64,000 bases of DNA from Paraburkholderia phenoliruptrix (GCF_019511605.1 NZ_JAEUAV010000022.1:53847-117846), one strand, 5' to 3'. Shown: positions 27,311-35,773, counted from the first letter of the stretch. Numbers and translations: made by a program. The notes: generated by a model not told the origin, from the sequence alone.

Positions 27311-27816
27311 AGTGCCCTCTTAGATGTTCGCGCAGCGAGCCTGCCGCTTGTTCTGCAAACAACCAATGCGGGCCGCGCGCCTGGCCGGCGCACGTTCGTG
27401 CTACCCGAGATGCCGAACCACGATGAACTGAGCGGCAAAAAAAAATGGGCTAAACGCCCATCATCTTATTACCGGTGGTCGCACCTGAGCCGCACATGAA
27501 AAGCCGCACGCCCAGCGACTCCGCGATTGTAGCCATTTTTCAGGACAAACGCAAACCGCAGAGCGCCGCGCCAAGCGCATTTCCGCCTGTTTTCATGGCG
27601 ATCTGTGGACGATATGGCGGCATTTGCAGACTTTACAAGACGACCCCGTGCAATCGGGCCCCGATGCGCGGACCCCGCGTTTCAAACGCGGCGTCGGCAG
27701 GCGCTTCGCATCGCGCGAATGCGCCCGTGAGCGCAGCGCCAATTCGGTTGACGGCGTAGCCGCGGCTGCCGCAGCGCGGCGTATCTAAAGCTGCAGTGCA
27801 CGCGCCGTGCTTGCGA
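27311..27816. other. 506-base intergenic region between rluB and rimP
   Basis: No credible gene on either strand; short open frames here lack a ribosome binding site or family features. It contains a minus-strand terminator (listed separately) and, by position, the promoter and leader of rimP-nusA-infB. No tRNA gene was found here, unlike the metY gene upstream of rimP in E. coli. Confidence 0.5.
27437..27461 (-). terminator. Intrinsic terminator upstream of rimP
   Basis: On the minus strand atgggc pairs with gcccat over a 5-base loop and leads into nine T residues (A run 27437-27445 on the plus strand). It lies about 355 nt after the rluB stop and 127 nt before rimP, so it can end rluB transcripts or attenuate a rimP leader. 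Confidence 0.7.
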
Positions 27817-29649
27817 TCAGCGCCCGCGCGAGCGGCCGCGCGGCGCGCCGCCGCCACGGTTTGCGCCGCCGGCGTTGCCGCCGCCCGCGCGATTGCCGTT
27901 GCCGCGCGGGCCGCCCGGCGCACGATTGCCGCCGCCCGCCGCTGGACCGTTACCGCCCGCACGCTTGCCGCCGCCCGCAGCGCGGTTGCCGCTGCCCGAA
28001 GGTGCGCGATTGCCGTCGACGTCACGCGCGCCGCGCGGACCGCCCACGCCGCCGAACCCACCGGTGCCGCGACCCGTGCCGCGATTGCCGTAGCCGCCGC
28101 CGAAACCGGCGCCTGCTCCGCCGCCCAGGCCTCCGCCCGCTGCGCCGCGCCGGCCTTGACCGCGCGGTTGCTGTTCAAAGCGGTGATGCGACATCAGAAC
28201 CGGTTCGCGGCTGATAAAGCCCATCGAGGTCTGCATCGGGTCAGGCTGCTTGCGCTCCGGCGCCGCGCCGCGACCGCCGCGCTCCTCATTCGGCGCCTTC
28301 AGACCGACAGACGCCATCAGCGCGCGCACCTGGTTGTCCTCGAGCTCTTCCCAGCGGCCGCGCTTGAGGCCCTTGGGCAGCGAAATCGGGCCGTGCCGCG
28401 TGCGGATCAGACGGCTCACCATCAGACCGGCTGCTTCGAACATGCGACGCACCTCGCGATTACGCCCTTCGGCGAGCGCGACGTGATACCAGTGGTTGGT
28501 GCCCTCGCCGCCGCCGTCGCGGATGCGCAGGAAATTGGCCGGACCGTCGTCGAGCTCGACGCCGTTCAGCAGCTTCTGACGCATACCTTCGGCGAGTTCA
28601 CCGACCACACGGACCGCGTATTCACGCTCGACGCTATAGCGCGGATGCATGAAACGGTTCGCCAGATCGCCGGAGGTGGTCAGCATCAGCAGACCTTCGG
28701 TATTGAAGTCGAGACGGCCGACCGCGAGCCACTTGGCGGTTTTCATCGGCGGCAGCTTGTCGAACACGGAAGGACGGCCTTCCGGATCGGCGTGACTGAC
28801 GATTTCGCCCGTCGGCTTGTGATACAGCAGCACGCGCGGCGGCTTGTTCGCGAGCTTGCGCTTGACCGGCTTGCCGTTGATGCGGACCTGGTCGGTCGGC
28901 ATGATGCGCTGGCCGATGTGAGCCGGCTCGCCGTTTACCGACACGCGTCCGGCGACGATCAACTCTTCCATGTCGCGGCGCGAACCCATGCCGGCTTCGG
29001 CCAGCACCTTGTGAAGCTTGGGCGCGTCGTCGTCGGCGGAAAGCACGCGCTTCGGAGCAGCCTGCTTGCCACGGCGCAGCATGGGCGCGCGCACGCCGCC
29101 CGTCGCGCTGTTGTCCGCGTCGAAGGCAGGCGACGTGACGTATGAGAACAGGTCGTCCTGAGCCGCGTCCGCAGCGGCCGCCGGCGCTTCGCCGCCACGG
29201 CGATTCTGGCGCTGACCGCCTGCGCGCGGCTGGCGTTCGCGCTGACCTTCGCGCGGCGTGCCGTCGCGCTGGCCTTCACGGTGTCCTTCACGCTTCCCAC
29301 CGCCCGCATTGCGCCGGGCGCCCTGACCTTTCGCGCCAGATTCCTTGCGCGGCGCGCGCGCCTGCACGGCCACCTCGCCATCGGGCGGCGTCTCAGCGAC
29401 GACCGCCGCGCTCTCGGCGGCCCCGCCTTCAGCGGCCTTCGTCTTGGCGCCGGCGCGGCGCCGGGCAATCAGGCTGCGCGGCCCGCGACGCAGGCCGCGA
29501 CGCGGACGGTCTTCGCCGTCTGCTTCCGTGGTCTGCGCCGGGCGCTCGCCCTCGCCTGCCGACGCTTGCGTGGCGCGCGTTTCGTCAGCGCGCACCGACG
29601 GCACGGCGCGCTCGGATTCGGACGACTCGGTGTCGTGGGTATGTGTCAA
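27817..29649 (-). CDS. rluB: 23S rRNA pseudouridine(2605) synthase RluB-like, with long low-complexity arms
   Basis: 610 residues, about twice the catalytic core. Residues 1-200 are charged and low-complexity (Arg/Glu/Ala/Gly). The S4 RNA-binding domain is at about 205-255 (KLHKVLAEAGMGSRRDMEEL) and the RsuA/RluB catalytic domain at about 265-445, with active-site Asp in VGRLDFNTEGLL. The last 140 residues or so are Gly/Arg/Asn-rich with many GGGN and RG pairs, like an RGG RNA-binding tail. It modifies helix 89 of 23S rRNA. It follows scpB by 64 nt on the same strand, a common pairing. Confidence 0.92.
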   Translation of the reverse strand: MTHTHDTESSESERAVPSVRADETRATQASAGEGERPAQTTEADGEDRPRRGLRRGPRSLIARRRAGAKTKAAEGGAAESAAVVAETPPDGEVAVQARAPRKESGAKGQGARRNAGGGKREGHREGQRDGTPREGQRERQPRAGGQRQNRRGGEAPAAAADAAQDDLFSYVTSPAFDADNSATGGVRAPMLRRGKQAAPKRVLSADDDAPKLHKVLAEAGMGSRRDMEELIVAGRVSVNGEPAHIGQRIMPTDQVRINGKPVKRKLANKPPRVLLYHKPTGEIVSHADPEGRPSVFDKLPPMKTAKWLAVGRLDFNTEGLLMLTTSGDLANRFMHPRYSVEREYAVRVVGELAEGMRQKLLNGVELDDGPANFLRIRDGGGEGTNHWYHVALAEGRNREVRRMFEAAGLMVSRLIRTRHGPISLPKGLKRGRWEELEDNQVRALMASVGLKAPNEERGGRGAAPERKQPDPMQTSMGFISREPVLMSHHRFEQQPRGQGRRGAAGGGLGGGAGAGFGGGYGNRGTGRGTGGFGGVGGPRGARDVDGNRAPSGSGNRAAGGGKRAGGNGPAAGGGNRAPGGPRGNGNRAGGGNAGGANRGGGAPRGRSRGR

Positions 29650-29713
29650 AACAACCTCAAAATGTCAGGTCGCGCGCGCCCCTTGCGGGCGCGGCAAAAA
29701 ATGTTCGGTTACG

Positions 29714-30823
29714 TCAGGCGCTGCGCGACTCAGCTTCGTCGTCGGTCAGAATGCCTGCGTCCTGTGCGGCATCGCGACGATCTTCGTCGTCGTGCGCCGC
29801 TCTGGTCGGATTCGATCCGGCCGTTTGCTCCGCGTCACGGAGCACGTCCGAATCATGCGAGGATGGTGCTAGATCTGCCGGATCGGCCTCAGCGCCCGGA
29901 TCGCGATTCTCTTCGGATTGCGCCGCACCGGGCAGCGCTGCGATGCTCGCCGCTTCAGTGCCGCTTTCGCGGGCGTCTTCGGCGGGTTCCGTCTGCTCCG
30001 CCTGTTCAACTGCTTCGGCTTGCGGTCCGAGTGAACCAGGCGCGGCGGCTTCGGAATTCCCGCCACCGTCCGCCGCGCCGCCCGCTTGCGCGGCACCCGC
30101 ATCCTGCTGAGCCCGCAGGCCCTCTGTTTCTTCTCCAGCGATTTCCGTTCCTGCCGCCGGCTGTGCGTCGCTTGTTGCTTCCGCGGCGCTCACGTCTCGC
30201 TGTTCGGGCGCACTCAGCTCGCCTTCTTCGCCTGATGCCGGCGCCTCGACACTCTCGGCGTCGGAGAATTCAATTGCGTGCTGTCCGAGCAGATCCGCGT
30301 TCAGCTGCGCGGACGGGTCGGCGAGCGGCGGCAATTCGTCGAGCGCGCGCAAACCGAGGTCGTCGAGAAACTGCCGCGTGGTCGCGTACAACGCCGGCCG
30401 CCCCGGTACGTCGCGATGGCCGATCACTTCGATCCAACCGCGATCCTCGAGCTGCTTCACGACCTGCGTGTTCACCGTGACGCCGCGAATTTCCTCAATG
30501 TCGCCCCGCGTGACAGGTTGCCGGTAAGCAATGATCGCGAGCGTTTCGAGCACCGCGCGCGAATATTTCGGCGGCTTTTCGGGATGCAGTCGATCCAGAT
30601 ACGAACGCATCGCGGGCTTGCTTTGAAACCGCCAGCCCGACGCCAGCCCGACCAACTCCACACCGCGCCCCGACCAGTCCTGTTTCAGGTCTTCGAGCAG
30701 AGTCCTAACGGTGTCTGCCGACACGCCGTCGGCAAAGAGCTTGCGCAAATCGCCGAGCTTTAACGGCTCCTGCGCGCAGATCAAGGCTGTCTCGAGGACG
30801 ATCTTCGCCTCTTGGGTATTCAT
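29714..30823 (-). CDS. scpB: Segregation and condensation protein B
   Basis: 369 residues. The N-terminal ~165 residues carry the two winged-helix domains of ScpB: KIVLETALICAQEPL, RFQSKP, PPKYSRAVLETLAIIAYRQPVTRGDIEEIRGV, and GRPALYATT. ScpB with ScpA and Smc forms the bacterial condensin. From about residue 180 to the end is an acidic Ala/Glu/Asp/Gly-rich tail of nearly 190 residues, predicted disordered. scpA is not adjacent. Upstream of rluB in a likely two-gene unit. Confidence 0.94.
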   Translation of the reverse strand: MNTQEAKIVLETALICAQEPLKLGDLRKLFADGVSADTVRTLLEDLKQDWSGRGVELVGLASGWRFQSKPAMRSYLDRLHPEKPPKYSRAVLETLAIIAYRQPVTRGDIEEIRGVTVNTQVVKQLEDRGWIEVIGHRDVPGRPALYATTRQFLDDLGLRALDELPPLADPSAQLNADLLGQHAIEFSDAESVEAPASGEEGELSAPEQRDVSAAEATSDAQPAAGTEIAGEETEGLRAQQDAGAAQAGGAADGGGNSEAAAPGSLGPQAEAVEQAEQTEPAEDARESGTEAASIAALPGAAQSEENRDPGAEADPADLAPSSHDSDVLRDAEQTAGSNPTRAAHDDEDRRDAAQDAGILTDDEAESRSA

Positions 30824-31174
30824 GCAGCTAGGTCAGACCCTGTGGTCAAAGAACCGGATCAAACAGACGATGTGGAACAGAAGACGCGCTCGCCCGATTC
30901 TGATCGGTCATATTGATGGGAGCACGCACCGGGGGGAGGCGAAACAGACTATCGAGCCAAACCCAGCCGGACGGAGCAGCGATATTCCGGACAGGAATCG
31001 CGTGACTGAGCGCCATATTACGCAAAAACATCCGGTGCGTAAAGCGAGGCGCCGGACAACATGCCCGGCGCATTCGCACGACAGCGGGCCCGGCGCGCGT
31101 CGCACAGATGAAAGCACATCCGCGCTGCGCGCGCGGGGCCTCGCGGGCTTGTCGCGAGCCCGTCGTGCGTCGCG
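30824..31174. other. Intergenic region between scpB and the aminotransferase gene
   Basis: No supported gene. By position it holds the scpB promoter. A hairpin (cgggct 31144-31149 with agcccg 31157-31162) lies 13 nt past the aminotransferase stop on the minus strand but lacks a T tract. Confidence 0.45.
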
Positions 31175-32413
31175 CTAAGCGCGGCCATGTTGCGCGAGGA
31201 ACCGCTTGAGGCGTTCCACGCCGGCGTCCAGCCGCGCGAGGTCGCACGCGTAACACCAGCGCAGAAAGCCCTCGCCCTCGGGACCGAACGCGCTGCCGGG
31301 CGCAATGCCGAGGCCGACCTCGCGGACCATCGCCTTGCAGAGTTCGAGGCTGCGCGACGCGCCCTCCATCGTGAAAAAGAGATACATCGCGCCTTTGGGC
31401 GCCTTCACATCGACGCCCGGCACCGTCGACAACGCCTGCACCAGATGGTCGCGCGACGCCTTCAGGTCGCGCACCAGTTCCAGGGTGAAGCGCTCGCCCT
31501 CACGGACGGCGGCTATCCCCGCGTGCTGCACGAAGGCAGGCGCGCAGGACGTGTTGTACTCGACGAGCTTGCCCAGGTCGTCCATCAGGCGTTGGGGCGC
31601 GACAATCCAGCCGAGGCGCCAGCCGGTCATCAGCCAGGCTTTGGAAAACGAGTTCACACAGATCACCCGTTCGTCGCGGGCGGCCAGGTCGAGAAACGAC
31701 GGCGCAGTGCGGCCAGGCGCCGCGCCATCGGCTTCGGCCGCCGGGTCGGGGTCCAGGTCGGGGTAATACAGGCGCTCGTAGACCTCGTCCGCGACGATCC
31801 AGATGCCGTGGCGCCGGCAATGCGCAAGCACCGCGCGCTGCTGCTCGCGGGTCATCACCCAGCCGGTCGGATTATTCGGCGAATTGACGAGCAGCATCTT
31901 CGTATCGGGCGTGAGCGCGCTCAGCAAGCGCCCGACGTCCAGTTGCCAACCGTGCTCGCCGTAATCGAGTGAGACGGTTTCCACATGGGCACCGAGAATC
32001 TTCGGAATCTCGACGAGATTCGGCCACAGCGGTGTGACTGCCACGACGCGATCACCCGCTCCCACGACGAGCTGCGCCGCCAGCATCAGCGCGTTGACGC
32101 CCGCGCTCGTCACCGCGATATGGTCCGGCGACGTGGCGCCGTGCAGTTCGCTTACATAATCGGCGAGCGCCGAGCGCAACGGCGCGATGCCCAGGTTGTG
32201 CGTGTAGAAGGTTTCGCCCGCCTGCAGCGCCGCGCTGGCGGCGTCGCGAATGAAGGCGGGTGTCACGCGGTCCGATTCGCCGAACCAGAACGGCAGCACG
32301 TCCGCCACGCCGAAGCCGGCGTTAGCCACTTCGCGTATCTGCGACGGACGCAGCGCGCGCACCGCGTCGCGCGCATTGGGGATGGAGGGCACGGAAGGTT
32401 CCGGTTCGCTCAT
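31175..32413 (-). CDS. Class I/II pyridoxal-phosphate aminotransferase
   Basis: 412 residues from the ATG at 32413; a TTG directly before it is less likely. Fold type I aminotransferase: LPFWFGESDRVTP near the N-terminus, VTSAGVNAL, the NSPNNPTGWV motif, DEVYERLYY, and SFSKAWLMTGWRLGW with the PLP-binding Lys near residue 257. The C-terminal GSAFGPEGEGFLRWCY carries the substrate-carboxylate Arg. Substrate cannot be assigned; aspartate/aromatic/alanine-type transaminases share these features. On the same strand as, and downstream of, a LysR regulator, 233 nt away. Confidence 0.88.
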   Translation of the reverse strand: MSEPEPSVPSIPNARDAVRALRPSQIREVANAGFGVADVLPFWFGESDRVTPAFIRDAASAALQAGETFYTHNLGIAPLRSALADYVSELHGATSPDHIAVTSAGVNALMLAAQLVVGAGDRVVAVTPLWPNLVEIPKILGAHVETVSLDYGEHGWQLDVGRLLSALTPDTKMLLVNSPNNPTGWVMTREQQRAVLAHCRRHGIWIVADEVYERLYYPDLDPDPAAEADGAAPGRTAPSFLDLAARDERVICVNSFSKAWLMTGWRLGWIVAPQRLMDDLGKLVEYNTSCAPAFVQHAGIAAVREGERFTLELVRDLKASRDHLVQALSTVPGVDVKAPKGAMYLFFTMEGASRSLELCKAMVREVGLGIAPGSAFGPEGEGFLRWCYACDLARLDAGVERLKRFLAQHGRA

Positions 32414-32550
32414 CAAGGCTTCCAGGTGAAGAAATGACTCAGGTCGGGATGGGGCGCTAGAACGCGGCGACGCCGGTTATCAGCGCAGGCGGAAGTTTAG
32501 CCCAGCGCCGCGCGCTTGCAGGTCGAGCCGCGCAGCGGCGATCCGCGCCT

Positions 32551-32619
32551 TGGTGTCGGCCGTGGGCTGCGATAGGGGGCGATCGGCGCGTCGGTGTCGG
32601 CTACGGGCTGCGATCGGGG
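32551..32619. repeat. Imperfect direct repeat, 29-base units, period 40
   Basis: tggtgtcggccgtgggctgc at 32551 recurs as tcggtgtcggctacgggctg at 32591, each continuing with gcgat(a/c)gggg. It lies in the gap between the LysR gene and the aminotransferase gene. Confidence 0.5.
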
Positions 32620-32646
32620 CGGCAATCCCGAATCGCCGCAATCGAC

Positions 32647-33549
32647 TCAAAGCAGATCCTCCGCACGCGTCGGCAACTCGCGGATCAGGTCCCACACCGC
32701 CTCCGCCGCCGGCGACAACGAGCGGTCGCGCCGCCGCACCAGTTCGACCGTGCGCTCGGCGCGCGGCACGAGCCGCCTCGCGGCCAGCGCCGCGCCGGCC
32801 GGCAACGGCAACGCGAGCCAGGGCAGCACGCTCACGCCGATGCCGGCCTCGACGAGGCCGAACACCGTCGCAGAATGGCCGAGCTCCTGCACCACCGTGG
32901 CGCTTACGCCGTGCTCGTGCATCACGGCGTCAATGATCGGCCGACTGCCCGACGCGTAATCGAGCATCACGAGCTTCTCGCCTTCGAGGTCGGCCCAGCC
33001 GACCTCCGGGCGTGCCGCGAGCGGATGATCGTCGCGCGAAACCAGGCAGAACGAGTCGGTCATCAGCGGCTCGCTCAGCAGATCGTCAGCGGCGAAGGGG
33101 CCGATGACCACGCCGAAATCCACCTCGCCCGATCGCACCTTGCGCACAACGTCGCTCTGCACGTCGTCGCGCAGGCCGAGCGCGATGTGCGGAAAGCGCT
33201 CCCCGCACGACGCCAGCACGCGCGGCATCAGCCGGCACGCGAGCGTCGGGCTCGCCGCGACGACCACCCGCCCGCGACGCTGTTCGCCGATCTCGCGAAT
33301 CTCGCGCAGCGCATCGTCCAGATCGCCGAGCAGCCGCGACACGCTCGCGACCAGGTTGCCGCCGACGTCCGTGAGCTGCACCTCGCGCGTCGTACGGTCG
33401 ATCAGCTTCAGACCAATCTCGCCTTCCAGTTCGCGCACGCAACGGCTCACCGCCGATTGCGTGAGCCCGACTTCCTCGCCCGCGCGGCTGAAGCTCTGCA
33501 GCCGCGCGACCTCGATGAAAACCCTTAGCTGGCGCAACGTGACATTCAT
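32647..33549 (-). CDS. LysR family transcriptional regulator
   Basis: 300 residues. N-terminal winged helix (1-60): LRQLRVFIEVARLQSFSRAG, then LTQSAVSRCVRELEGEIGLKL, the classic LysR pattern. The rest is the type 2 periplasmic-binding-protein-like effector domain (RVVVAASPTLACRLMPRVL onward; FGLVEAGIGVSVLP). Effector unknown. The nearest divergent gene is the transposase-N-like gene 400 bases away; the aminotransferase downstream on the same strand is another possible target. A palindromic site lies 10 nt before its start (33560-33580), consistent with autoregulation. Confidence 0.92.
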   Translation of the reverse strand: MNVTLRQLRVFIEVARLQSFSRAGEEVGLTQSAVSRCVRELEGEIGLKLIDRTTREVQLTDVGGNLVASVSRLLGDLDDALREIREIGEQRRGRVVVAASPTLACRLMPRVLASCGERFPHIALGLRDDVQSDVVRKVRSGEVDFGVVIGPFAADDLLSEPLMTDSFCLVSRDDHPLAARPEVGWADLEGEKLVMLDYASGSRPIIDAVMHEHGVSATVVQELGHSATVFGLVEAGIGVSVLPWLALPLPAGAALAARRLVPRAERTVELVRRRDRSLSPAAEAVWDLIRELPTRAEDLL

Positions 33550-33559
33550 TTAGGCGGCT

Positions 33560-33580
33560 CATCAATAGGTCTATTTGATG
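33560..33580. promoter_or_regulatory. Candidate LysR autoregulatory operator
   Basis: Imperfect palindrome catcaata / tatttgatg with a 4-base centre, AT-rich in a GC-rich setting and containing T-N11-A spacing typical of LysR sites. It ends 10 nt before the LysR start codon on the minus strand. Confidence 0.5.
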
Positions 33581-33952
33581 CGCATTGTACGCGCCGCCGA
33601 ACGCCGCAGGCAGGTACCGCTCAACTCGCTGCAGTGCAGCAATAAGGCGCAAACGCACGCGGTGCGGGCCTGGCTGCACAAGATTGGTGATTGTCCCGAT
33701 TTGCGAGATAGGTTTTTTGGATTCTCATACGGCCCTAGCTAGCGCCCGCGCTGGCCCGCTGTGACGGGGCTTTGAGGCAGTTGGACCGAACTTGGCACAC
33801 ATCCTGCATTGAGATGCGCACAGGGTCGGCGCCATGACTTCTGACTGCAAAGGACCGTGGCAAACCCGACCCCCTTGGCACTCGCCTATCGAGTGCGTGG
33901 AGAGTGCGCGGCGCGGGGCAGCGCACCGGAGTTAGCTTCGCTGAGGTGAAAC
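33581..33952. other. Intergenic region between LysR and the second transposase-N-like gene
   Basis: No gene supported. Holds the upstream region of both divergent genes. A gaggtgaa ribosome binding site (33943-33950) precedes the start at 33953. No terminal inverted repeats of an insertion sequence were noticed. Confidence 0.45.
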
Positions 33953-34354
33953 ATGATGCTGTTCGACGATTTGAGAGACAACGAGTGGGCGCTGGTCGAG
34001 GCGTTGTTCTGTGCGGAGCCAGCACGGAGCGAGCGTCGCGGTCGGCCGCGCGTCGAAGCGCGTGCAGTCGTGAACGCCGTGCTGTGGGTGCTGTCGACAG
34101 GCGAAGGCTGGTCCAAACTGCCGGGCCGCTATCCGTCGCCGCCGACCTGCCGCCGTCGTTTCGACGAGTGGCAAGCCGACGGCACGCTCGCCGAAATTGT
34201 GAAGCGACTCGGCACGAGCGGTCGCGAAATTTCGCTGCGCGGGCGCATCGGCGCGACCGCCGCCAAACCGCCGGCACCGCCGAGCCGTGACCGTCTGCGC
34301 GGCGCATTCTGGACCAATCCCGAATCGTGGCGCGCGCCGGTCAAGATGGCCTGA
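33953..34354 (+). CDS. Stand-alone transposase N-terminal-like protein (DUF4096 type), second copy
   Basis: 133 residues from the ATG at 33953 (another ATG at 33956), with gaggtgaa just upstream. Residues 1-90 carry the same domain as the protein at 5298-5753: NEWALVEALF, RRGRPRVEARAVVNAVLWVL, GEGWSKLP, RYPSPPTCRRRFDEW. 36 of 88 positions match by eye. The tail of about 45 residues is Arg/Ala/Pro-rich and differs from the first copy. No DDE domain follows and no terminal repeats were seen. It may bind DNA, or may be a remnant. A GC-rich hairpin follows the stop. Confidence 0.7.
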   Translation: MMLFDDLRDNEWALVEALFCAEPARSERRGRPRVEARAVVNAVLWVLSTGEGWSKLPGRYPSPPTCRRRFDEWQADGTLAEIVKRLGTSGREISLRGRIGATAAKPPAPPSRDRLRGAFWTNPESWRAPVKMA

Positions 34355-34882
34355 GTCACCTCGTGTTCTTCCGGGCGCCTGCGGGCGCCCGGCGCTTGTC
34401 TGAATCCGCCCGACACCAGCCCGGCGGTGTTTGTTCCGACGGCGGGTAGTTCTCGCAGAGGGCCTCGGCCCGTTCGCGGCAGATCATCCCCTCTGGATGC
34501 ATCCCTTTGCAGGCACTCGCGAGCTCGTCGCCTTTGGATCGAATGGTCCGTGGCACGCGTTCCGGCTAGTGTCTGGCGTCGTCCGGCTCGCACCGTGCGT
34601 ACGAGCCGTTCGCACTGCCTTGGGGGACTTCCACTGTCAACGCCCTTTCACGGCCCTCGAGCGCCCCGAGCGCTTCTCGCCGTGGCCGCCACACGCGTGC
34701 TTCGCGTCGCTCACGGCATCCATCCACCGCGTCACTCGCGCGGCCTGAGACGTCCTTCAGGATCGAAGAGTTTCGGGTGAAACATCCATTTACTATTACT
34801 TACAGCGTGCTTTCGTGCCCGCGCATACCTTATACGTATGCAAACAGGCCTGGTGTCCAGGGGGCTTGCACGGGAGCTCAGC
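34355..34882. other. Intergenic region, possibly a very small minus-strand gene
   Basis: No gene I can support firmly. A 9-bp perfect hairpin (34371-34379 with 34384-34392) lies 16 nt after the previous stop but has no T tract. A minus-strand frame (34556 to 34356, GTG start) encodes a 66-residue Cys-containing peptide and is discussed under findings. ggag at 34872-34875 is the ribosome binding site of the next gene. Confidence 0.4.
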
Positions 34883-35137
34883 ATGAAACCAATGTCACTG
34901 CTTCTGTGCGGCATTGTGCTTTCATCAATGGCCGCACCGGCGCTTGCCCAACAGCGCCCTCAAAGCTGGAACTGGCGGCCCGATCGTACGGCCTCGGTCG
35001 AGGCATGGCAGCAAAGCGCGCAGCACGCTCGCGACTTCACGCCGCCCGCGCCACGCGGCGACCTGCGCGGCGACATTGCAAGCAATGTGCGCACGCGACC
35101 GGAAACGCCGCATGACGATCCAGCGCGGCGTCGTTGA
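34883..35137 (+). CDS. Small exported protein of unknown function
   Basis: 84 residues from the ATG at 34883, with ggag 7 nt upstream. The N-terminus MKPMSLLLCGIVLSSMAAPA is a signal peptide with likely cleavage after ALAQ (about residue 23). The mature 60 residues are polar, rich in Arg, Pro, Asp and Gln (WNWRPDRTASVEAWQQSA), with no cysteine or recognised domain. Likely periplasmic. A strong terminator lies 200 nt downstream with no gene between, giving either a long 3' untranslated region or a separate small RNA. Confidence 0.65.
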   Translation: MKPMSLLLCGIVLSSMAAPALAQQRPQSWNWRPDRTASVEAWQQSAQHARDFTPPAPRGDLRGDIASNVRTRPETPHDDPARRR

Positions 35138-35449
35138 GCCCCGTCGCGCATGGGCCGAATGTCTATGCGGGTTAGCCGATCGCCTCGACCAGGAACCATA
35201 GAACCTTCGCACTTGCCGCCCCGCTTGGGAGCCAACAACACGCGGCAAACGGCAAAGCAAATCTCCGGGAACCACGGCTTGCGACATCGGTCTGACTTAA
35301 CGCCATTAGCACAGCGTGGCAGCAGTAATTCCGGTACGCCCGTATCCTTGCGATACGGGCTTTTTTTCGCCCACTTCGTCAAGCAAGGCCGCGAGGCCTT
35401 GCGAGCGTTGCAGTTGGAATTCGCCCCGCTCTGCCAGGCGAGGCGGCCG
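35138..35449. other. Intergenic region with plus-strand terminator, possible sRNA or long 3' UTR
   Basis: No protein-coding gene supported. It ends in a strong plus-strand terminator at 35338-35367. The 200 nt before it could be a 3' untranslated region or a small RNA; no tRNA fold is evident. Confidence 0.4.
35338..35367 (+). terminator. Intrinsic terminator
   Basis: gcccgtatc (35338-35346) pairs perfectly with gatacgggc (35352-35360), loop of 5, followed by seven T residues. Confidence 0.9.
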
Positions 35450-35773
35450 CTAGGTGCGCGCTTCGAGAGAGGCGTCGGAGTGGGTTTCGGCCACAGCGAG
35501 GACGTAGTCGCTCATGCGCTTCGCGGTCCACGTGAGCAGGCCTTCGTCGTGCGAGAGCCGCGCGAATTCCGCGCGGCCGCGCTCGGTTAGCACGGCGATG
35601 TCGACAGGCGCATGAAAGCCCGGCGCCGGCGCGACGGTGCGTTGCCGAACGGTGTCCATCAGACCCAGCGCCCGAAGATATTGGAAAACGCCGGGGCGTT
35701 TCGCCCATGGCACCTGACGATATTGCGCCCGCCGCAGCGCTTCGAGTACCGCTTCGTTGGAATACGTGGTCAT
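35450..35773 (-). CDS. Hypothetical protein, possible winged-helix fold
   Basis: 107 residues. I do not recognise a named family. Helix-rich N-terminus (NEAVLEALRRAQYRQVPW), then RPGVFQYLRALGLMDTV, a segment like a beta-wing (VDIAVLTERGRAEFARL) and a C-terminal helix (AKRMSDYVLAVAETH). The LTERGRAEF pattern resembles the wing region of small winged-helix regulators. No signal peptide or membrane segment. Weak purine-rich ribosome binding site (aagaaagaag) before the start. Convergent to the plus-strand terminator at 35338. Confidence 0.55.
   Translation of the reverse strand: MTTYSNEAVLEALRRAQYRQVPWAKRPGVFQYLRALGLMDTVRQRTVAPAPGFHAPVDIAVLTERGRAEFARLSHDEGLLTWTAKRMSDYVLAVAETHSDASLEART

Noticed and set aside
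27475..27759. 94-residue plus-strand frame in the rluB-rimP gap
   Set aside because: No ribosome binding site, Ala/Pro/Arg composition, and it crosses toward the rluB terminus with no family match.
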